From the NCBI RefSeq assembly GCF_023715155.1, contig NZ_JAMBNQ010000036.1:1-54656 (forward strand): a stretch of DNA of 54,656 bases, given 5' to 3'. This DNA is from Neobacillus mesonae (lineage in GTDB: Bacteria > Bacillota > Bacilli > Bacillales > Cytobacillaceae). The notes under the pieces were generated by a model. It was given only the letters and a program-made list of their open reading frames with translations, was not told where the DNA came from and ran no database searches. Positions 17,622-27,982 of the stretch are shown in pieces. Numbering within the stretch: the stretch's first letter is position 1; each line of letters begins with the position of its first letter. Both the position numbers and the translations under genes were made by a program.

Positions 17622-18233
17622 TTACAATGATTTTTTCCTTGTAAAAAAATCCTCCAAAATTGTATGGTAGTATAAATCAACTAATGGTTGAAAGTACCTT
17701 GAGATGTGGCTTATCTTTAATGGAACATTGAATTTGAAAATAAAAAAAACAGTTGAACACAAAGATAGGAATAATGTGAGTATAGGTCGTTTAGTAAATA
17801 AATGGCTGAGCAAAAACATCTTTATGAATAATAATCCCGACCAAAAAGCATTCCAACCGTGGGAATAACTAATTAACCGTTTTTTGTGAATCAAATATTC
17901 AACTGTAGAACTACCTATAATCCAAGATATAAAGTAAATAAATTGCTTCAACAGCGTATTTGGCATCTTACTTAGGAATATAAGGACTAATAATGGAGTT
18001 ACTATAACTGTATGGACTAATTTAATAAAATTCCAGTTTAGTCCAATAGGAATGAACTCCCAGACAAGATGTCTTCTACATAATAAATAATATATTGCAT
18101 TAAATAAACTAACATACACCATATTTTTATAATACTTTGAAATCTCACGGTAAGAACCACCCAAGACGGTTACTAAAATAACACTAAGTATCAGTAGAAT
18201 ATGACCATTTCTAATTTCCTGTTTTTTTCTCAT
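17622..18233 (-). CDS. CBO0543-family membrane protein
   Basis: About 203 aa with five to six hydrophobic segments. The signature ISYSHGWNAFWSGLLF near residues 125-140 matches the HNGWN-x-WS motif that marks the CBO0543 family of spore-former membrane proteins, whose function is not established. The ATG at 18233 is preferred because GGGG precedes it. A related protein is encoded just beyond (18560-19150), and two more lie at 43.5-44.6 kb, so the family is repeated on this replicon. Confidence 0.7.
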   Translation of the reverse strand: MRKKQEIRNGHILLILSVILVTVLGGSYREISKYYKNMVYVSLFNAIYYLLCRRHLVWEFIPIGLNWNFIKLVHTVIVTPLLVLIFLSKMPNTLLKQFIYFISWIIGSSTVEYLIHKKRLISYSHGWNAFWSGLLFIKMFLLSHLFTKRPILTLFLSLCSTVFFIFKFNVPLKISHISRYFQPLVDLYYHTILEDFFTRKKSL

Positions 18234-18245
18234 TTCATACCCCAA

Positions 18246-18559
18246 CTGTCATTAATCTTAGTTAAAGGTTTCCCAACGTTAGTAAAAAACGTCTCTCCCG
18301 TTGAAGAAAATCCCCCGTCAGCCTTAAGTACAAATGTTCACAAATTTTCCTTTAGTTTTTAACTAGCAGGTTGGAAGAACTATGATGTCGGTAGTTTTTT
18401 AGCAAAACGGATAACAACTCAATATAAAGAATATTAAAACCCTTTTGTTACCACTTCATAATAAATAATCCATTCATAGAATTGTGAACATCATTGGTCC
18501 AGTGGACTCCCCCGCTAGGAAATAAGGGATAATCCTTCTTGAGGACTTCTAATTTACTG
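18246..18559. other. intergenic, nothing recognised
   Basis: A 314-bp spacer between two minus-strand membrane-protein genes. No gene, hairpin with a T tail or repeat stands out. Confidence 0.4.
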
Positions 18560-19150
18560 CTAATTTGATGGTTTTTTAAATTTCCTTTCAGTCCATAAAA
18601 AAACATCATTAATGAACTTTGCACCAATAATAACTATTACATAGCCTAAAAACACATGAAAATAGTTTGTCTTTCCGTACAGTCTAAGTAAATTGATTGA
18701 AACAAATGTAGGATTCAGTACAAAAGAAAATAATAAGGCAGCTATACCAGAAAATAGATAATAATTCTTTTTATTATTTAAAGTCCATTGGTAAACTAAC
18801 ATGAATGTTACAGGAATTAAACTAGAGTCAAATGCAAAACCAGGGAGAAAAGGAATTAAGGGGATTGGGTGATTTCTAAAGCCCATCTCTCTTACAAATA
18901 TATCAATATAATGAGCTATCATATGAACGCTATAACCATAAAATCCAATTTGGAAAATTTTTGTTTTATCAATTTTAAAAAATAGAAAAATTAGCGGAAG
19001 AATGAACAAAGCTAATTCCATCCAGTATTCAAATGAAGCATATAGGGAATAATCAATCCAATAATCAACTAGATCCTCATAGGTTGCTTTAATCGTTTTC
19101 ACTATTTGATTAAATTCTTCCGTTCGATTTTTTGCCAAAATTACCATCAT
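18560..19150 (-). CDS. CBO0543-like multi-pass membrane protein
   Basis: A 196-aa protein with a soluble N-terminal helix and then five to six transmembrane segments. The elements LFILPLIFLFFKIDKTKIFQIGFYGYSVHMIAHYID, the PFLPGFAFDSSLIPVTFMLVYQWTLN stretch and GAKFINDVFLW recall CBO0543-related proteins that occur in multiples in Bacillus genomes. Function unknown. The start at 19150 has AAGGATG immediately upstream, so a start slightly further in is possible. Confidence 0.6.
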   Translation of the reverse strand: MMVILAKNRTEEFNQIVKTIKATYEDLVDYWIDYSLYASFEYWMELALFILPLIFLFFKIDKTKIFQIGFYGYSVHMIAHYIDIFVREMGFRNHPIPLIPFLPGFAFDSSLIPVTFMLVYQWTLNNKKNYYLFSGIAALLFSFVLNPTFVSINLLRLYGKTNYFHVFLGYVIVIIGAKFINDVFLWTERKFKKPSN

Positions 19151-19202
19151 CCTTAAATTTTATCCCTTACTCATAAATATTCTTCCAAAATTTTATATTT
19201 AT

Positions 19203-19442
19203 ATGTATAGACATAAGCAAGTAAATTCTCCTCAAATGAGTAAGAAATGGGATAAATATCATAAATTATTGTATCAATTAGTTCCACATCTAATCTTGTT
19301 TTGTTTCTGGCATTTAATAGATGTAGGTTTTGGCAGTATGTTTATTAATCTTTATGAATCATTATTTAAGGGTAAAACTTTATACACACTAATATTTATT
19401 CATTTTTGTGAAGCAATGCTTACTGCACTAACGGCAGTTTAG
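19203..19442 (+). CDS. hypothetical 79-aa membrane peptide
   Basis: One or two hydrophobic helices (HLILFCFWHLIDVGFGSMFI and LYTLIFIHFCEAMLTALTAV). No convincing ribosome-binding site and no recognised family. An indel near the TAG stop would extend it only a little. It may be a remnant; kept because the frame is not a shadow of another gene. Confidence 0.25.
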   Translation: MYRHKQVNSPQMSKKWDKYHKLLYQLVPHLILFCFWHLIDVGFGSMFINLYESLFKGKTLYTLIFIHFCEAMLTALTAV

Positions 19443-19516
19443 TTTAAGAAAAAAAACAAAGAATGCCAATATTGAGGACTGAATATGTTAAAATTTAGTA
19501 AATGGGTGGTGGTTGA

Positions 19517-19705
19517 ATGAAAGATGAAAATAAACCTTTTAATGATGTAATAGACCATTTTAACAAGATTGAAGGAAATGCTGCTAATCTTGCCAAAACA
19601 AATATAAAAAAGTTGTCAAAACCCTTGAAATACTTTGGATACTTTACGATTGGTTCCATTTCATTATCCATTCTGTTAATAATTATTTTAAATTTATTAA
19701 ATTAA
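19517..19705 (+). CDS. hypothetical 62-aa single-pass membrane protein
   Basis: A soluble N-terminus (MKDENKPFNDVIDHFNKIEGN) is followed by one transmembrane helix near residues 40-60. GGTGGTGG lies upstream of the ATG and a good terminator follows 6 nt after the stop, so it is probably a real single-gene transcript. Not recognised. Confidence 0.6.
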   Translation: MKDENKPFNDVIDHFNKIEGNAANLAKTNIKKLSKPLKYFGYFTIGSISLSILLIIILNLLN

Positions 19706-19710
19706 CTAAG

Positions 19711-19736
19711 AGCTGCCATTCTGGCGGCTTTTTCTT
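19711..19736 (+). terminator. terminator after the 62-aa gene
   Basis: AGCTGCCA / TGGCGGCT (one G-U pair) with a three-base loop is followed by TTTTTCTT. Confidence 0.8.
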
Positions 19737-19831
19737 GTTGACTAACGGGTGCGATAGTTGAACAAAGAAGATTTACTGTTCAATGTGTTAAAATTAGAAA
19801 AAGTAAGATTTTTTAAAGGGGTTTTTTGGAG

Positions 19832-20613
19832 ATGTTAAAAACAAATTCGGAAGAGTATGATGACCCTATCTTATATGATAAGGAAAATGAAGAATATATT
19901 GAAGACCTTTCTTATTTAATGAAATGGGCTTCAAAAAGCGAAGGTGAACCTATAATTGATTTAGCCTGTGGAACAGGTCGAGCAACCATTCCTTTAGCGA
20001 AGTTAGGTTACAAACTCGTTGGGGTTGATATTCATAAAGGAATGTTATGTGAAGGGAGAAAGAAGTCATCAAAACTTAAATTGCAAATCGAATGGGTCGC
20101 ACAGGATTGTACTAAACTTAACTTAAATATTAAGAGTAATTTTATATTCTCTGTAGGAAACTCATTCCAGCACTTTCTTACGAATGAGGAACAGGATGGG
20201 CTATTAGCATCTGTAAATAAACATTTAGAAATTGACGGTGTTTTTATTTTCAACACAAGACTCCCAAGTACAGAAGAGTTAATCCAACCTGATACTGAAG
20301 AATATTGGAAGTCATATATAGACAAAAACACTCAAAATAAGGTGGATGTATATACGATTAGTAATTATGATTCTTTGAGTCAAATCCAACACTATACAAC
20401 CATTAGAAAATACATAAATAAAGAAGAAAAAATAATAGATGAAAAAAGAACCAATATAAGATTACGCTATGTTTTTCCAAAAGAGATGGAAAGAATCCTA
20501 TTATTTAACGGTTTTGGATAGTAAACATATTTAAGGATTGGAAAGAAACCCCTATTACAAACGATAGTTATGAGATGATTTATGTGTGTAAAAAAGTTAA
20601 AAACTTAATTTGA
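19832..20613 (+). pseudogene. class I SAM-dependent methyltransferase, frameshifted near the C-terminus
   Basis: A methyltransferase of about 260 aa. Motif I is IIDLACGTGRATIPLAKLG near residue 40, with VGVDIHKGML (acidic motif II) and FIFSVGNSFQHF following; it belongs to the small-molecule methyltransferase type. The frame stops at 20521 (FNGFG then TAG), but the next frame continues directly with IVNIFKDWKETP, then SYEMIYVCKK, to a TGA at 20613, the expected C-terminal strands. Adding one base near 20517 (GGTTTTGAGATAG) restores it. The start is ATG 19832 or TTG 19826, with AAAGGGG upstream. Confidence 0.75.
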
Positions 20614-21341
20614 ATAATGTATAGTTTGTGAAGAAATGTACTGAGCGAAACGTTTCCTTATAAGTGCCAAAGCACGAAATAGGAGAATTGCTATCAAGCA
20701 ATTACAACTGATTAATTAAAACTCGGAATGAAAGTCGTCATGTTGAGCTGAAACGGGTTATCTGATCCTCCTACATGCACATGAAGGTAGTAGCCAGAAT
20801 GTGTATGAAGCTATGTGAAGTCGGCTGAAACGAACCTAAGTTGCTTCTTAGAATATGGTTTGTGATAGGTCGGGATGCTACAAAATATCTATGGTGAGAA
20901 TGTCCAACTGGACTGACGAACTTGCGAATGTACGGGTCTAGAAATTAATACGCTCGAAAGACGTATGCTGCGAACGCAGTGTCAAACACCGAAAAGTACG
21001 AGTAGTGTATAGGAACTTCGGGATATCTAACAAATGAGGATATAGGTTGGCAGGCTTAAAGTGAGCACCTACGGATATATGCAAAGCTAGGTTAATCGGA
21101 ACGTTGTAAGTAAGAAACATCCACTTTTAAACGACTACTATCGGGATGGTGTCTATAAGATAATAATATATCGAAGTGACTTTACTCTTGCGAAAGTAGG
21201 GACACAGTACCGTTAAAGCGTGTAACGAGCGTGGAGGGATAGTCCCAAGTCTTCTCTTTGAAAACTAACATAACTAAATGAAACTCACAGGGTCGAGTAA
21301 GATGATGGGATTTTCCGCAAGGAAGGAGAAACAATCCATCG

Positions 21342-23139
21342 GTGAGTGCAGCTCTACGACATGCAGAATATTACGGTATGCAAGACATATTTGATGACCT
21401 TTATGAGCGAAGTAAAAACAATGCCACAAAGGGTTTAAGGCTATATGAACATATCATATCAAAAGACAATATCTTATTAGCCTTTCGGAACATTAAAGCG
21501 AATACAGGTTCAAAAACAGCTGGAACTGATGGCATCACGATTGACCAATACAAGATTGAAAACGCTGATGAATTTATCGAGGAAATTCGAAAAGTATTAC
21601 AGAATTATAAACCTCAAACGGTGCGAAGGGTTGAGATACCTAAACCGAATGGAAAGAAACGTCCATTAGGTATTCCGACTATGAGAGATAGACTAATTCA
21701 ACAGATGTTCAAACAAGTATTAGAGCCAATATGTGAAGCTAAATTTTATCACCATTCATACGGTTTTAGACCAAATAGGTCAACTCACCATGTAATGGCT
21801 AGATGTCAGTTCTTAGTCAATAATGTGAAGTTGCATCATGTAGTAGACATTGATATACAAGGTTTCTTTGACAACGTGAGCCATTCAAAGTTAATTAAAC
21901 AAATGTACAGTATAGGCATACGGGACAAAAGAGTTTTAACGATTGTCTCGAAAATGCTAAATGCACCAATCAAAGGCATTGGTGTTCCAACTAAAGGAAC
22001 TCCGCAAGGAGGAATCCTGTCTCCTCTTTTATCAAACATTGTTTTAAATGACTTAGATTGGTGGATAGCCAACCAATGGGAATGCCTAAAAACAAAACAT
22101 GCTTACGCAACCAATAGTAAGACAAGAGCGTTAAGGAAAACGAATCTCAAACAAATGTATATCGTTAGATATGCAGATGACTTTAAGATTTTCACAAATT
22201 CTCACCAATCAGCTATCAAAATATTTCACGCTACCAAGGAATACATAAAAAATCAGCTAAACCTTGATATATCAACTGAGAAATCAGCGATTACTAATCT
22301 TAGAAGGAGGAAATCTGATTTTTTAGGTCTTTCTCTTAAAGCAGTAACCAAGCGTAATAAATATTAGCCAATACACACGTTATGGATAAAAAGATGAATG
22401 ATATACTAGAAAAACTTAGATATTTCATTCGCAAAATCCAAAATAAGCCAACACCACATACTGTCATGGATTATAACGCTTATTTTCTCGGAATAAAAAA
22501 TTACTTCAAGGTTGCGACTCATATCAATATAGATTTTGGAAAAATAGCCTATCGTCTATTGAAAACCATGTATAATCGTCTAAAACCAATTGGCAAATAT
22601 GGAAAGCCTATAAAGCCATCAGAAACATACAAGAGACTTCATAAGAATAATTTCAGAACATATAAAATTGCTGGTGCATATTTATTTCCATTAGGGGATA
22701 TTCAAGCAAGTAATGCCATGAACTTCAGTCAAAATATATGTAATTATACAAAAGAAGAAAGGCTTAAACTTCATCAAAATCTTATAGCCGACGTTGCCGT
22801 ACAAATAAACAAAATGTTAAAAGTACCTTACGGTAAAGACAACCTGGAGGTTGCAGATAACAGAATCTCAAGGTATTCTATGCAATTAGGCAAATGTGCA
22901 GTAACAGGGGAATTTTAACATCCAATCAGGTACACTGTCATCATAAATTACCCAGATTTATGGGAGGTACAGATGAGTTTAATAATCTTGTAATCATACA
23001 TAAAGATGTTCATAGATTAATCCATGCTACAAGTGAAAAGACGATTGAACGATATAGGAACACTCTTCAATTAGATGGAAAACAATTGAAGAAGCTAAAC
23101 CAATTTCGTAAAGTTTGTAATTTAGTTGCTTTAGTCTAA
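21342..23139 (+). pseudogene. ltrA: group II intron reverse transcriptase/maturase with HNH endonuclease, two frameshifts
   Basis: An LtrA-type protein of about 600 aa. Residues 50-310 hold the reverse transcriptase fingers and palm, with GTDGITIDQY, PNGKKRPLGIPTMRDR, the YGFRPNRSTH stretch, GTPQGGILSPLLSNI and the catalytic YADDF at about 22172. A stop at 22367 follows KRNKY; the frame shifted by one base continues ANTHVMDKKMND (domain X, maturase). A second stop at 22918 follows CAVTGEF; adding one T to the TTTT run gives TSNQVHCHHKLPRFMGGTDEFNN, an HNH-type nuclease ending at 23139. The start is GTG with AAGGAAGGAG upstream. Each break is repaired by one base. Confidence 0.85.
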
Positions 23140-23147
23140 AAGAATAA

Positions 23148-23237
23148 GATAGAACGCCTAATGCGGTGAAAGTCGCACGTTGGGTGTGGAGCAGGGGAAA
23201 AGATGGAGATAACATCAAGTCTTACCTATTGCTATTA
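23148..23237 (+). ncRNA. group II intron domains V and VI
   Basis: The conserved catalytic domain V core (GCGGTGAAAGTCGCACG) is followed by GTGTGGAGC and a domain VI hairpin (GATGGAGATAACATC then AAGTCTTACC). This places the intron 3' end near 23237. Confidence 0.8.
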
Positions 23238-23273
23238 AACTATCCTGCTTTAGCATAATAAGGAATAAAAATA

Positions 23274-23328
23274 AAGAGCCTAAGATATGCAAGTTTTTAT
23301 GCACTACTTGCGTATATCGGCTCTTTTT
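23274..23328 (+). terminator. terminator downstream of the intron
   Basis: A long hairpin with outer arms AAAGAGCC / GGCTCTTT and inner arms GATATGCAAGT / ACTTGCGTATATC, followed by T-rich sequence. It probably served the methyltransferase transcript before the intron inserted between them. Confidence 0.75.
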
Positions 23329-23365
23329 ACATTCAAAAAACAGACTACCGTATATAGCATTTTTT

Positions 23366-23558
23366 AATTGCCAAATACATCTTGTCTCTTCTTTTACTAC
23401 CCTTTTGCTGCATAGAGAATATCCTCTCCTGGTTCAATTCGTCCACTTGAAAAATTCCACTTATTAATAACATTTAATTTATTTTCTTTAATCATTAAAA
23501 CCCTTTCATCTTTGATTATTGACACACTAACAACTAAAACAATGGGATTTTGAGTCAT
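23366..23558 (-). pseudogene. truncated, frameshifted Nudix hydrolase
   Basis: Starting at ATG 23558 (CAGGGGGG upstream), the product reads MTQNPIVLVVSVSIIKDERVL, then NKWNFSSGRIEPGEDILYAAKG and a stop. The Nudix box (Gx5Ex7REUxEE) is cut in the middle. Adding one A to the AAAA run near 23405 continues with RVVKEETR, the rest of the box, but no Nudix-like sequence follows. The gene therefore has a frameshift and has also lost its C-terminal half, probably in the rearrangement that also involved the intron region. Confidence 0.7.
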
Positions 23559-23615
23559 TTTTCCCCCCTGTATTTTTACGAAATAAAATCCTAACTGCTC
23601 TCCATCGTTTTCCAT

Positions 23616-24114
23616 TCATTGAATTTCCTTCTTTAACTTGCCCCGTTCGCACAACAAGAAAAAGAGACCGCCGAAGCTATTCCAACTTAAGGTTTTGCCC
23701 CCGTTTAATGTAAGTACATTTCTTCATAATAAATGTTTTAAAGATTATGTGGTGGAATTTCTATCTCTACAATTACTCCTAAAGCGATAGACCTGAATGG
23801 AAGACTATTAATTACATTTGTTATCTTTCTTCATAAACAATGCGGCTTGTAGTTTTTTCCATTTTCTGTTTCTGCATCTGTCACTCTCGACCTTGTCTCT
23901 TATAGCTCCTCTTGTGCTTAGTTAATAAAAAACAGAAGGCTTATCCCTTCTGTTTACCTAAAAGCTTTAATGATATCCTTTATTTGTTTAATTGCCTTTT
24001 TTCATGTATGCTAGAAACTCAATTATTTGATCAAGGTTTAAGACACCGAGAGCACCTATTTTTGCCGATTTTTTTCACTTTTGTGTTACATGTTTTTATA
24101 AATATCTGATTTGT
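23616..24114. other. intergenic with hairpin and debris
   Basis: About 500 bp without a convincing gene. ACAGAAGG / CCTTCTGT with a short loop at 23931-23953, next to A and T runs, is terminator-like in both directions. The remaining short frames have no ribosome sites or recognisable motifs. Confidence 0.4.
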
Positions 24115-25143
24115 TTACTCACCTACTAGTCCGTCACCATCTCGATCGTCCATATATTTATAGAGCCATGAATCGCGCGTAATTGGCATTTTAAAGCCAG
24201 CAGCTTTGGCTTCAGCGATTGTAACACGACCATTATGATTGGTATCCACCTTACTAACATTTTCATTACTACTTACAGTTTCGTTTGCTGTTACATTGTC
24301 TGATTTCGGCGGCTTACTGCTCGTACCTGTCGTTTTCCCTAAATTTTTATTCACTTCATCTGGGTTTACATTGTCAAATTCATCTGTAATGGATCTGCCC
24401 TGAATTTTGTATGTGAATTTATAATGATTAGGAATTTGCGTCTGAGTATTTGGATATTGAATCACTGCTACGAAATCAGTACAACCCCCTGCATCTCGAA
24501 TTACTTTTTCCATATAAGCTTGATCACCGTGTCTATTGAGAATGCTGTCTTGAGGTGTAATGTTATATGCGTTAGATACTCCCCCAAGTGAATCAGCAAT
24601 TACATGCCCTTCATCTAACGTTGGACTCTCTGTGCCAGGGACCTTCGCTTCATCAGAATAGTATCTCCCAGAAGATGAAACATGCTCAGTATTCGGATTT
24701 TGGAGTGTTATATTTTTTGCCTCAACACGAATTAGTTGTCCGTATTCATTTGTAAAAGCCCAATATTCCCTGTCGCCAAACCCGACATCAACTCTGACAT
24801 TCGGCTTTCTATATCCTGACATATCTCCTCCATCTACTTCGATTAACGTATATTTACTGTAGTCAAAGTCACCATTAACACTTGTTGTGTTTGGTGTACT
24901 AGTGGCAGAAACGCTTGGACTGACTTTGCTTTCACTAGTCGTTTTTTCAGCTTTATCTTCAGGTATACTTTTTTTGCTTTCAACAGTGGCTGCGTTATTT
25001 TTACTTACTTCTTGAGTTTTATTTATTTTAATTTCTGTTTTCTTTGTTTCAGCATTTTCCCCTTTGCTAGTTGTTTCATTTGATGAACAAGCTGCAAGGA
25101 AAACTAATAAAAAAGCCATAAATAAGTAGGTTAATTTCTTCAT
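24115..25143 (-). CDS. secreted lipoprotein DNA/RNA non-specific endonuclease with Excalibur-like domain
   Basis: A 342-aa protein. A signal peptide with lipobox LAAC (residues 1-19) is followed by a low-complexity Ser/Thr/Lys linker (20-90) and a beta-beta-alpha-metal nuclease domain with SSSGRYYSDEA, DEGHVIADSLGG (the His-containing active-site region) and NITPQDSILNRHGDQAYME. The C-terminal DTNHNGRVTIAEAKAAGF and YMDDRDGDGLVGE are calcium-binding, Excalibur-type. It would degrade nucleic acid at the cell surface (inference). I start at ATG 25143 because AAGGGG lies 7 nt upstream and the signal peptide begins there. The longer frame to 25209 has no such site. Confidence 0.88.
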   Translation of the reverse strand: MKKLTYLFMAFLLVFLAACSSNETTSKGENAETKKTEIKINKTQEVSKNNAATVESKKSIPEDKAEKTTSESKVSPSVSATSTPNTTSVNGDFDYSKYTLIEVDGGDMSGYRKPNVRVDVGFGDREYWAFTNEYGQLIRVEAKNITLQNPNTEHVSSSGRYYSDEAKVPGTESPTLDEGHVIADSLGGVSNAYNITPQDSILNRHGDQAYMEKVIRDAGGCTDFVAVIQYPNTQTQIPNHYKFTYKIQGRSITDEFDNVNPDEVNKNLGKTTGTSSKPPKSDNVTANETVSSNENVSKVDTNHNGRVTIAEAKAAGFKMPITRDSWLYKYMDDRDGDGLVGE

Positions 25144-25209
25144 AAATTGTCCCCTTTTTGTAAATATCTGTTGAAATACCAATACTATTATACTGCTAAA
25201 ATGCTTCAC

Positions 25210-25590
25210 AAAACGAATAAATGTTGTGGTATATTCTGGTTTATTGTCCGCCTCTGCCCTCTTTTCTTTAGTTCACTATCTATTTTGCTAATATAAGTCT
25301 TTAAATGAACAATTTTGCGCGATGACGTAACTAAAAAACAATTAAATAATAGGATTAATTGATAATGCTATATATAAGACCAATATTATTAAAAGTAAAC
25401 ATGCTATATATGTTATTGATGATGTTATTATCAAGGTTGTCAAAAACAACGTTTGCAATATATCTTTTTTCATTAGTTAAAAACTAGATAATTTTAAAGT
25501 TACAATAAAGTTATTTTAATTTTGGATTTTAATTACTTATTAGCAATAAATACTTGATATTAACCACAATATTCTGTAAATTTTTATTAA
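25210..25590. other. AT-rich spacer with ATATATGTTATT repeats
   Basis: No gene. The stretch 25360-25450 contains TGCTATATATAAG, AACATGCTATATATGTTATTG and GATGATGTTATTATCAAGG, similar to elements in other gaps of this replicon (14.4, 26.9-27.8, 29.5, 32.8 and 35.7 kb). Confidence 0.45.
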
Positions 25591-25605
25591 AAAGGGTGAA
25601 ACAAA

Positions 25606-25791
25606 TTGAAAACAGCTAAAATAAATGATCGGATCCGTTCTAAAAAAGGAATCGTTGGTATTGTGGAAAAGGTATATGAAAACTCGGTTATGATTAAAAT
25701 TGCTTTAAATCGAACCGGAGTTTTATACGAGAATAATGTAACCGTTATCAACCATAAAAATTATCAAATTCTCAAACAAGTAACAATTTAA
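25606..25791 (+). CDS. DUF2187-type small protein
   Basis: A 61-aa SH3-like beta-barrel protein: KINDRIRSKKGIVGIVEKVYENSVMIKI followed by VTVINHKNYQIL, the DUF2187 (YkvS-like) pattern common in Bacillus. The start is TTG, with AAAGGGTGA 6-7 nt upstream. Function unknown. It stands alone. Confidence 0.75.
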   Translation: MKTAKINDRIRSKKGIVGIVEKVYENSVMIKIALNRTGVLYENNVTVINHKNYQILKQVTI

Positions 25792-25982
25792 TATTAAATG
25801 AGCCTGGTTTAGATAAAGGGCTTTTGTTAAGAATTACAATAATAATTGATATTTATATTAATATAAATTAGCATTTCATAATATGAGATTTATGCGTGAA
25901 TTTGGTTGCTTTTTTTGCCTGCTTAGTAGTGCATAATAACAGCATTTTATAGATCCTCTCTAATTCTATTCTTTCTTGCGTT

Positions 25983-26045
25983 AAAACCCTGTATGTGTTG
26001 TGTAACTACTTTTCCGTACATTCTTTCTCATACAGGGGCTTTAAT
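25983..26045 (-). terminator. hairpin between DUF2187 and MmcQ-like genes
   Basis: CCCTGTATG (25987-25995) pairs with CATACAGGG (26029-26037), and short A/T runs on both sides make it usable in either direction. It lies just downstream of the minus-strand MmcQ-like gene. Confidence 0.6.
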
Positions 26046-26085
26046 GTTTAGTTAAAAATATATTAGGTAATGTAACTAGCTCAAC

Positions 26086-26418
26086 TTATTTTTCCTTTGT
26101 TAATTCATAACTTCGTCTAACCAGATCGTATATAACTTCCTCTGGAATAGTACCGTCAAGAATAATTGAATTCCAATGAGCTTTATTAAGATGGAAGGCA
26201 GGAACTATTGAAGAATAATTCTGACGATAGAAATCTAACCAGCCGTTTTCACACTTCAGGTTAATCCAAATACGATTATCCCTTTTGAAAATCCACGCAA
26301 AGACCTTTTTGTTTTCTTTATGTCGTATTAATGTCCAATTCTTATCACTAAACGGATAATCTTCATAGGTGTTTTCCAATGTCAAACAATAATTAATTGC
26401 TTCCTCTCTAGTTTTCAT
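26086..26418 (-). CDS. MmcQ/YjbR-family protein
   Basis: A 110-aa protein with the family sequence layout: N-terminal EEAINYCLTLENTYEDYPF, then KKVFAWIFKRDNRIWINLKC, HLNKAHWNSIILDGTIPEEVIYDLVRRSYELT. MmcQ/YjbR proteins have a CyaY-like or double-wing fold and are often called DNA-binding without firm proof. The start is backed by AGAGGTGA. It is a complete single gene. Confidence 0.88.
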   Translation of the reverse strand: MKTREEAINYCLTLENTYEDYPFSDKNWTLIRHKENKKVFAWIFKRDNRIWINLKCENGWLDFYRQNYSSIVPAFHLNKAHWNSIILDGTIPEEVIYDLVRRSYELTKEK

Positions 26419-27970
26419 TTTTCACCTCTACAACATCTACTGTATGCAACTCTTCAAATTAACCGTTAAACCTGGACCTATTCTTTGAGTGTATAATTTC
26501 ACAACCTTCAAAATCAACATAGAGAACTAAACTGCTTTTAAGGAGATCACCAATAATAAAGTCCTTTAATGAAATTTAAAATAATCAGAGTTATAACTAT
26601 TCCATATGTAATTTAAAAGGATGAGAAGCTCGTTCTCCTAGGTTACAAAATTTAAGGTTATACATTAGGTGCCATCCTACATTAACAAAGCATTAAACCG
26701 ATTTTCCAATTCCTCTACTAAACATTGCCCTTATTAAGAGTACTAGATCAATATCTCCTAGCTTAAGAAAGGTTAAAACCAGAACCGTGAACTAAACTCT
26801 TAATTTTTCATCAAATATACAAAAAACAATAAACTTAAATACACTTTCAATAACAACATATAATTTGAAATATATGTTGTTATATATAGTACCTTCCTTC
26901 CTCCCCTTTTTTCTCCAACTTATCTATTCGCTTTTATTAGAAATCAAATAAACAATTTTTGCTACTAATTATATGTATACTGAAATAGAAAACAAATTTA
27001 ATAACGATGTTAATATATATTAAAACATATAAAATATTTTATACTTTAAATATGATTTCTATTACCATAACCTATTTAATATTAAAAATAATCTCAATAT
27101 CATCATATACTTTTTATCATACAGTATTTTATATTACAAATAATATTTTAATATATATTATATTCGATTCATCAAAATCAACATTATAATATATGTTAAC
27201 ATATATTATTTTAATCATGTTATATTCATTTTTCTATGTTTCATTATTCTTGTGAATTTCTCAAAAAAAGAAAAAAATATACTTTAATTCTCCCCTACTA
27301 TTAGTACTAATAGTTCTATTACGATCTAATCACCTAATAATGTTATTAATATATATATATATATATCATTATATACAACAATAATTACATTGATTGATAT
27401 GACAGTCTAATATATTTATTTAATTCATATATGTTGTTACGTACTAAAAAAAGACTCCTCACTTTAAATATTTGGATTTAAAGAACAAGTTAATTTAGTT
27501 TATAACAAACATTGTATAATTTGTAATTACTAAATTGTATGCCGAAGTTTATTGCAACTTATAATATTATTTGTGGTTATTTTTTTAGAATGCTAATTTC
27601 ATAATGTTGAAAATCCTTTGTAAAATGTTGGTATTGTTATTAATGTAAAAAATGTTTATTTATACTACATAATTAACGACAACATATATATCGTCATATA
27701 CTTTTTTCTATATTTATTTAATCTCATATTTCCCCTAAGAAAGGTTGGTTAATAAAAATTATCACCTTATATATTAGGAAAAAATGTTACATTTATAAGA
27801 ATATAGAGTATAATTAAAATATAGATCAATATATATGTTGACATATGTTTTGAATTATTATCAAACTATGTAATAATATGAACTATAATGTTGGTATAAA
27901 CATCTTTTTATACATATAGAATATATGCTAGAATAATAGCAAGATTTATCATTTACAATTAACATTAATA
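26419..27970. repeat. gene-free, extremely AT-rich region with palindromes upstream of parA (candidate centromere)
   Basis: About 1.55 kb with no credible gene, ending at the partition genes. It has an inverted repeat AACAACATATA / TATATGTTGTT at 26849-26884 and a perfect 24-bp palindrome at 27186-27209 centred on GTTAAC with ATATATGTT arms. It also has a TA-repeat run at 27350-27366 and further CATATATGTTGTT, ACAACATATATAT and ATATATGTTGACATATG copies near 27430, 27685 and 27835. The position before parA suggests a partition site bound by the ribbon-helix-helix protein (inference). Confidence 0.6.
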
Positions 27971-27982
27971 GGAGTGAATGTA

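Larger units (their letters stand above)
20630..23237 (+). mobile_element. group II intron with reverse transcriptase/maturase
   Basis: A retroelement of about 2.6 kb. About 700 nt of structured, non-coding ribozyme sequence (domains I-IV) precedes the intron-encoded protein, which is followed by domain V (CTAATGCGGTGAAAGTCGCACG, 23157-23178) and a domain VI hairpin ending near 23237. The 5' boundary, near GTTTGTGAAG around 20628, is approximate because the canonical GUGYG is not clear. It lies right after the methyltransferase gene and 40 nt before a terminator hairpin. The protein frame is broken twice, so mobility is doubtful if the sequence is correct. Confidence 0.88.

Noticed and set aside
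27007..27189. 60-codon plus-strand frame in the AT-rich par region
   Set aside because: Composition driven; no ribosome site or family similarity.
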